From Candidatus Poseidoniaceae archaeon (lineage in GTDB: Archaea > Thermoplasmatota > Poseidoniia > Poseidoniales > Poseidoniaceae): a stretch of 64,000 nt of DNA. The notes beneath the pieces were generated by a model. The model searched no databases and was not told where the DNA came from. It worked only from the letters and a program-made list of their open reading frames with translations. Shown here piece by piece: positions 61,577 to 64,000 of the stretch. The stretch's first letter is position 1, and each line of letters opens with the position of its first letter. The position numbers were made by a program, and so were the translations under genes. The stretch is taken from positions 62,001 to 126,000 of the forward strand of contig CALJHE010000002.1 of the NCBI GenBank assembly GCA_938075675.1, given 5' to 3'.

Positions 61577-63970
61577 TCAACTTCTACGGCGAAGAGGTCG
61601 AACATATCCACTGTCGTCACTTCTACGCTCGTCTTTGGAGAGAATGCCGGGTGCAGGTGGAGGGGTGTGATGGTCCATACCGAGTAGTCCACCTTGACTT
61701 TCGACGTGTTCCACATCGGTGTAGGCTTCTGCAGCCTGCTTTGCCTCGTCTTCGAGGTCCGATGGTTCTCGCATGACGAGCCAACCTAAGATAAGAGCCA
61801 CTGAAATGAGAGCCACAAGGGTCGCTAAGTCGGACCCAGCATCGGCCAACCAACTCTTCCAATCGTCCACACTGAAGTCGGAGAGAGATGGTGGATCAGA
61901 AGGTTCAGGACTGACTTCGATTTCAAGATCCATCGTATCACAGATTCCGACGCTGTCGCACACTTCTAACCGAACAGTGTAGATTCCGACTTCGTCCCAT
62001 GAACCGGAGATTCGGCTTTCAGAGCCGGCGATAGGGTCAATCCAATCGTCAGCAGGATTACCGTTTTCATTCGCATCTACCTCTATATCAATATCCCAGC
62101 GAATAATGAGATCAGGGCTAAGCGTCTCGTCTCGGTCCGAAATGGAACCATCATTGACATTGGTGTCACGGTATACTGCAATCCCCAAGTCAGATTCAAG
62201 GTCGGAGATGTTCGCACTGACCGAATACGAGTCCGAAACGATGATTTCGTCTTGGATGAAGATATCATGAATAATTGGCGGGTGATCGACAACAACCGTG
62301 AAGAGAGATCGTGACACATCCCCTGTTCCAAACGCGTCTCGGACTGTAAGTGAAACGATATACTCCCCAGGCAGAGAATACGAATGCCAAGGCGTAGGTT
62401 CCGAATTCAAAGGCGAACCGTCGCCGAAATCCCATGTGTACTGTACAATTCCGTTCCAATCCGGAGAATTGGTATCCAACGGGACATATTTACCTTCAAA
62501 GGACTGATCTCCATCGCGAGTGCCGTCAGAGTCAAAATACAACAGAGCATGAGGGGCTGCGAATGTTTCATCTGCTTCGTTAAAAGTACGAGACCATTCC
62601 AAATCAGTAATCTCTGGCAGAGAACTGGAGTCGGTCATCTGCTCCTCATTGTACCATGCATCAAGAATCTGAACGGAAATGATTGGTAGAGGATTTGCAA
62701 CTTGAACGGTCAAGATACGTGCTACGCTTACAGCATCCAGTTCATCAGTGACAACCAATGTCACCGTGTGAGTACCGGGTTGTGAAAACGTGTGAGTCAC
62801 TTGTGGACTTGAGCCAAAAGTGCCGTCATCAGAGAAACTCCAATTGTATGTCAAATCGCTGGAATCCCCGACCGTACCGTCTGGGTCAAAGGAATCACGA
62901 CCATCGAAAGTGTAAGGCGTCTCAACCTGGCCATCCTCGACTCGGAAATCAATAAGTGAGGTACCGGAACTTGTCGTTTTGACGACGAAATCAGCAACAG
63001 GATTCTGATTCAGCACACGAATCGAAAGCGTGGTAGAAACGGAACTTCCGTCGTCATCGGTAACGGTTAGTTCGGCTGTTTTGAATCCTGGAGTATCCCA
63101 TGACGGCATTGGATTCGGCTGAGAGGATGTGGTTTGTGTGAAATCATCGCTACGGTCGGTCACGCCACCACCGAGATTTACTCCATCGGGGAAGAACCAT
63201 GAGTATGCCACAATGCTCCCATCGTCATCTTTGAAGACATCTGGCATGACGATGGAGTTGTATGTTGAGGTCGAGAGATTCTCGGTAAATATTTGGTAAG
63301 GGATTCTGTTGTTGACAATAACTTCGATGCTCTTTACACCCGTGTTAATACCGTCAGAAACGGTCAGAGTGAGATCGTAAGATGCATTCACGCCGTTGAT
63401 GTCACCCCATTCGTGAGGCGCTTGGAAGAGGCCGACACCGCTGTCAATGTCTCCATCGCCCCAATTCCATTCAAACGTCAAGTTCTGAGTTGGGACATTG
63501 TCATAAGTGAGAGAGGCTGAAAACAAAATCAGTTGTTCGGTAAGAATCGATACTTGATCTTCAATGACAACACTGTTCACGGTGATGATTGGCACTGGTG
63601 GAGATGAGTCGGTGATGTTCAATTGCAAGACATCCACATCAGACCATGAGCCGCCTTGGTCTTCAACTCGAAGTGTTGCGTTGTAGAGTCCGAGGTCTTT
63701 GTACGAGCGAAGCGGAGACTTGAGGCCGGATGTTGTTCCGTCACCAAAGTCCCAAGCGTATGCAACTGGAGGGTCCGAGTAGGGGAGTGAGTTGTTGTCG
63801 AAAGAGATGCCCCATGCATCAAAACCGTCGCCAGCGAATTGGACATTCTCCCATGTCTGAGACTCATTCGGAGCAACCGTTCCATTCGCTGTTGGCCTCA
63901 TGTTATCGAGAATCTGCGGTGATGTCGACAGTGTGTCGACGGTTGTGCCAATCATGTCCTTCATTTCCAT
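61577..63970 (-). CDS. Large PKD-repeat surface protein, C-terminally membrane-anchored (probably continues past window end)
   Basis: Multiple PKD motifs (AYAWDFGDGTTSG, FEWNWGDGDIDSG, YTWDFGDGSPLNSEPTPWHSYSLPGEYIVSLTVRD), C-term TM LATLVALISVALILGWLVM; frame near window end has no convincing signal peptide. Confidence 0.85.
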   Translation of the reverse strand: MEMKDMIGTTVDTLSTSPQILDNMRPTANGTVAPNESQTWENVQFAGDGFDAWGISFDNNSLPYSDPPVAYAWDFGDGTTSGLKSPLRSYKDLGLYNATLRVEDQGGSWSDVDVLQLNITDSSPPVPIITVNSVVIEDQVSILTEQLILFSASLTYDNVPTQNLTFEWNWGDGDIDSGVGLFQAPHEWGDINGVNASYDLTLTVSDGINTGVKSIEVIVNNRIPYQIFTENLSTSTYNSIVMPDVFKDDDGSIVAYSWFFPDGVNLGGGVTDRSDDFTQTTSSQPNPMPSWDTPGFKTAELTVTDDDGSSVSTTLSIRVLNQNPVADFVVKTTSSGTSLIDFRVEDGQVETPYTFDGRDSFDPDGTVGDSSDLTYNWSFSDDGTFGSSPQVTHTFSQPGTHTVTLVVTDELDAVSVARILTVQVANPLPIISVQILDAWYNEEQMTDSSSLPEITDLEWSRTFNEADETFAAPHALLYFDSDGTRDGDQSFEGKYVPLDTNSPDWNGIVQYTWDFGDGSPLNSEPTPWHSYSLPGEYIVSLTVRDAFGTGDVSRSLFTVVVDHPPIIHDIFIQDEIIVSDSYSVSANISDLESDLGIAVYRDTNVNDGSISDRDETLSPDLIIRWDIDIEVDANENGNPADDWIDPIAGSESRISGSWDEVGIYTVRLEVCDSVGICDTMDLEIEVSPEPSDPPSLSDFSVDDWKSWLADAGSDLATLVALISVALILGWLVMREPSDLEDEAKQAAEAYTDVEHVESQGGLLGMDHHTPPPAPGILSKDERRSDDSGYVRPLRRRS

Positions 63971-64000
63971 CTCGAAGGTGAATTGAGAACTCTTAGGGGC

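Overview
Gene-dense archaeal chromosome segment. The eL42-eS27-aIF2alpha-Nop10-PAC2 cluster, eL37, uL16/L10e, ABCE1, RPA, Hel308, KEOPS Cgi121 and archaeal lipid genes mark it as archaeal. Bacterial-type GyrA/GyrB, MutS/MutL, ETF and PKD/beta-propeller surface proteins suggest a Marine Group II (Poseidoniales)-like euryarchaeote; this assignment is inference from gene content only. I see no CRISPR array, transposon, prophage or rRNA. One tRNA-Ser(CGA) is present on the minus strand. The most unusual signals are: (1) a canonical EF-hand loop appended to the GyrA C-terminus; (2) several ancient enzyme families retained without their catalytic core: an MCM N-domain-like protein without AAA+, a ThiI homologue whose PP-loop motif is replaced, and a hydroxymethylbilane-synthase-like protein lacking the catalytic Asp and cofactor Cys; (3) eL42 with most zinc ligands lost; (4) two tandem, diverged RecB/Cas4-like Fe-S nucleases; (5) a perfect inverted repeat that fills the whole spacer before aIF2alpha and contains its Shine-Dalgarno; (6) almost all convergent gene pairs abutting or overlapping at their stop codons. 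All family calls come from motif recognition by eye, without database searches.
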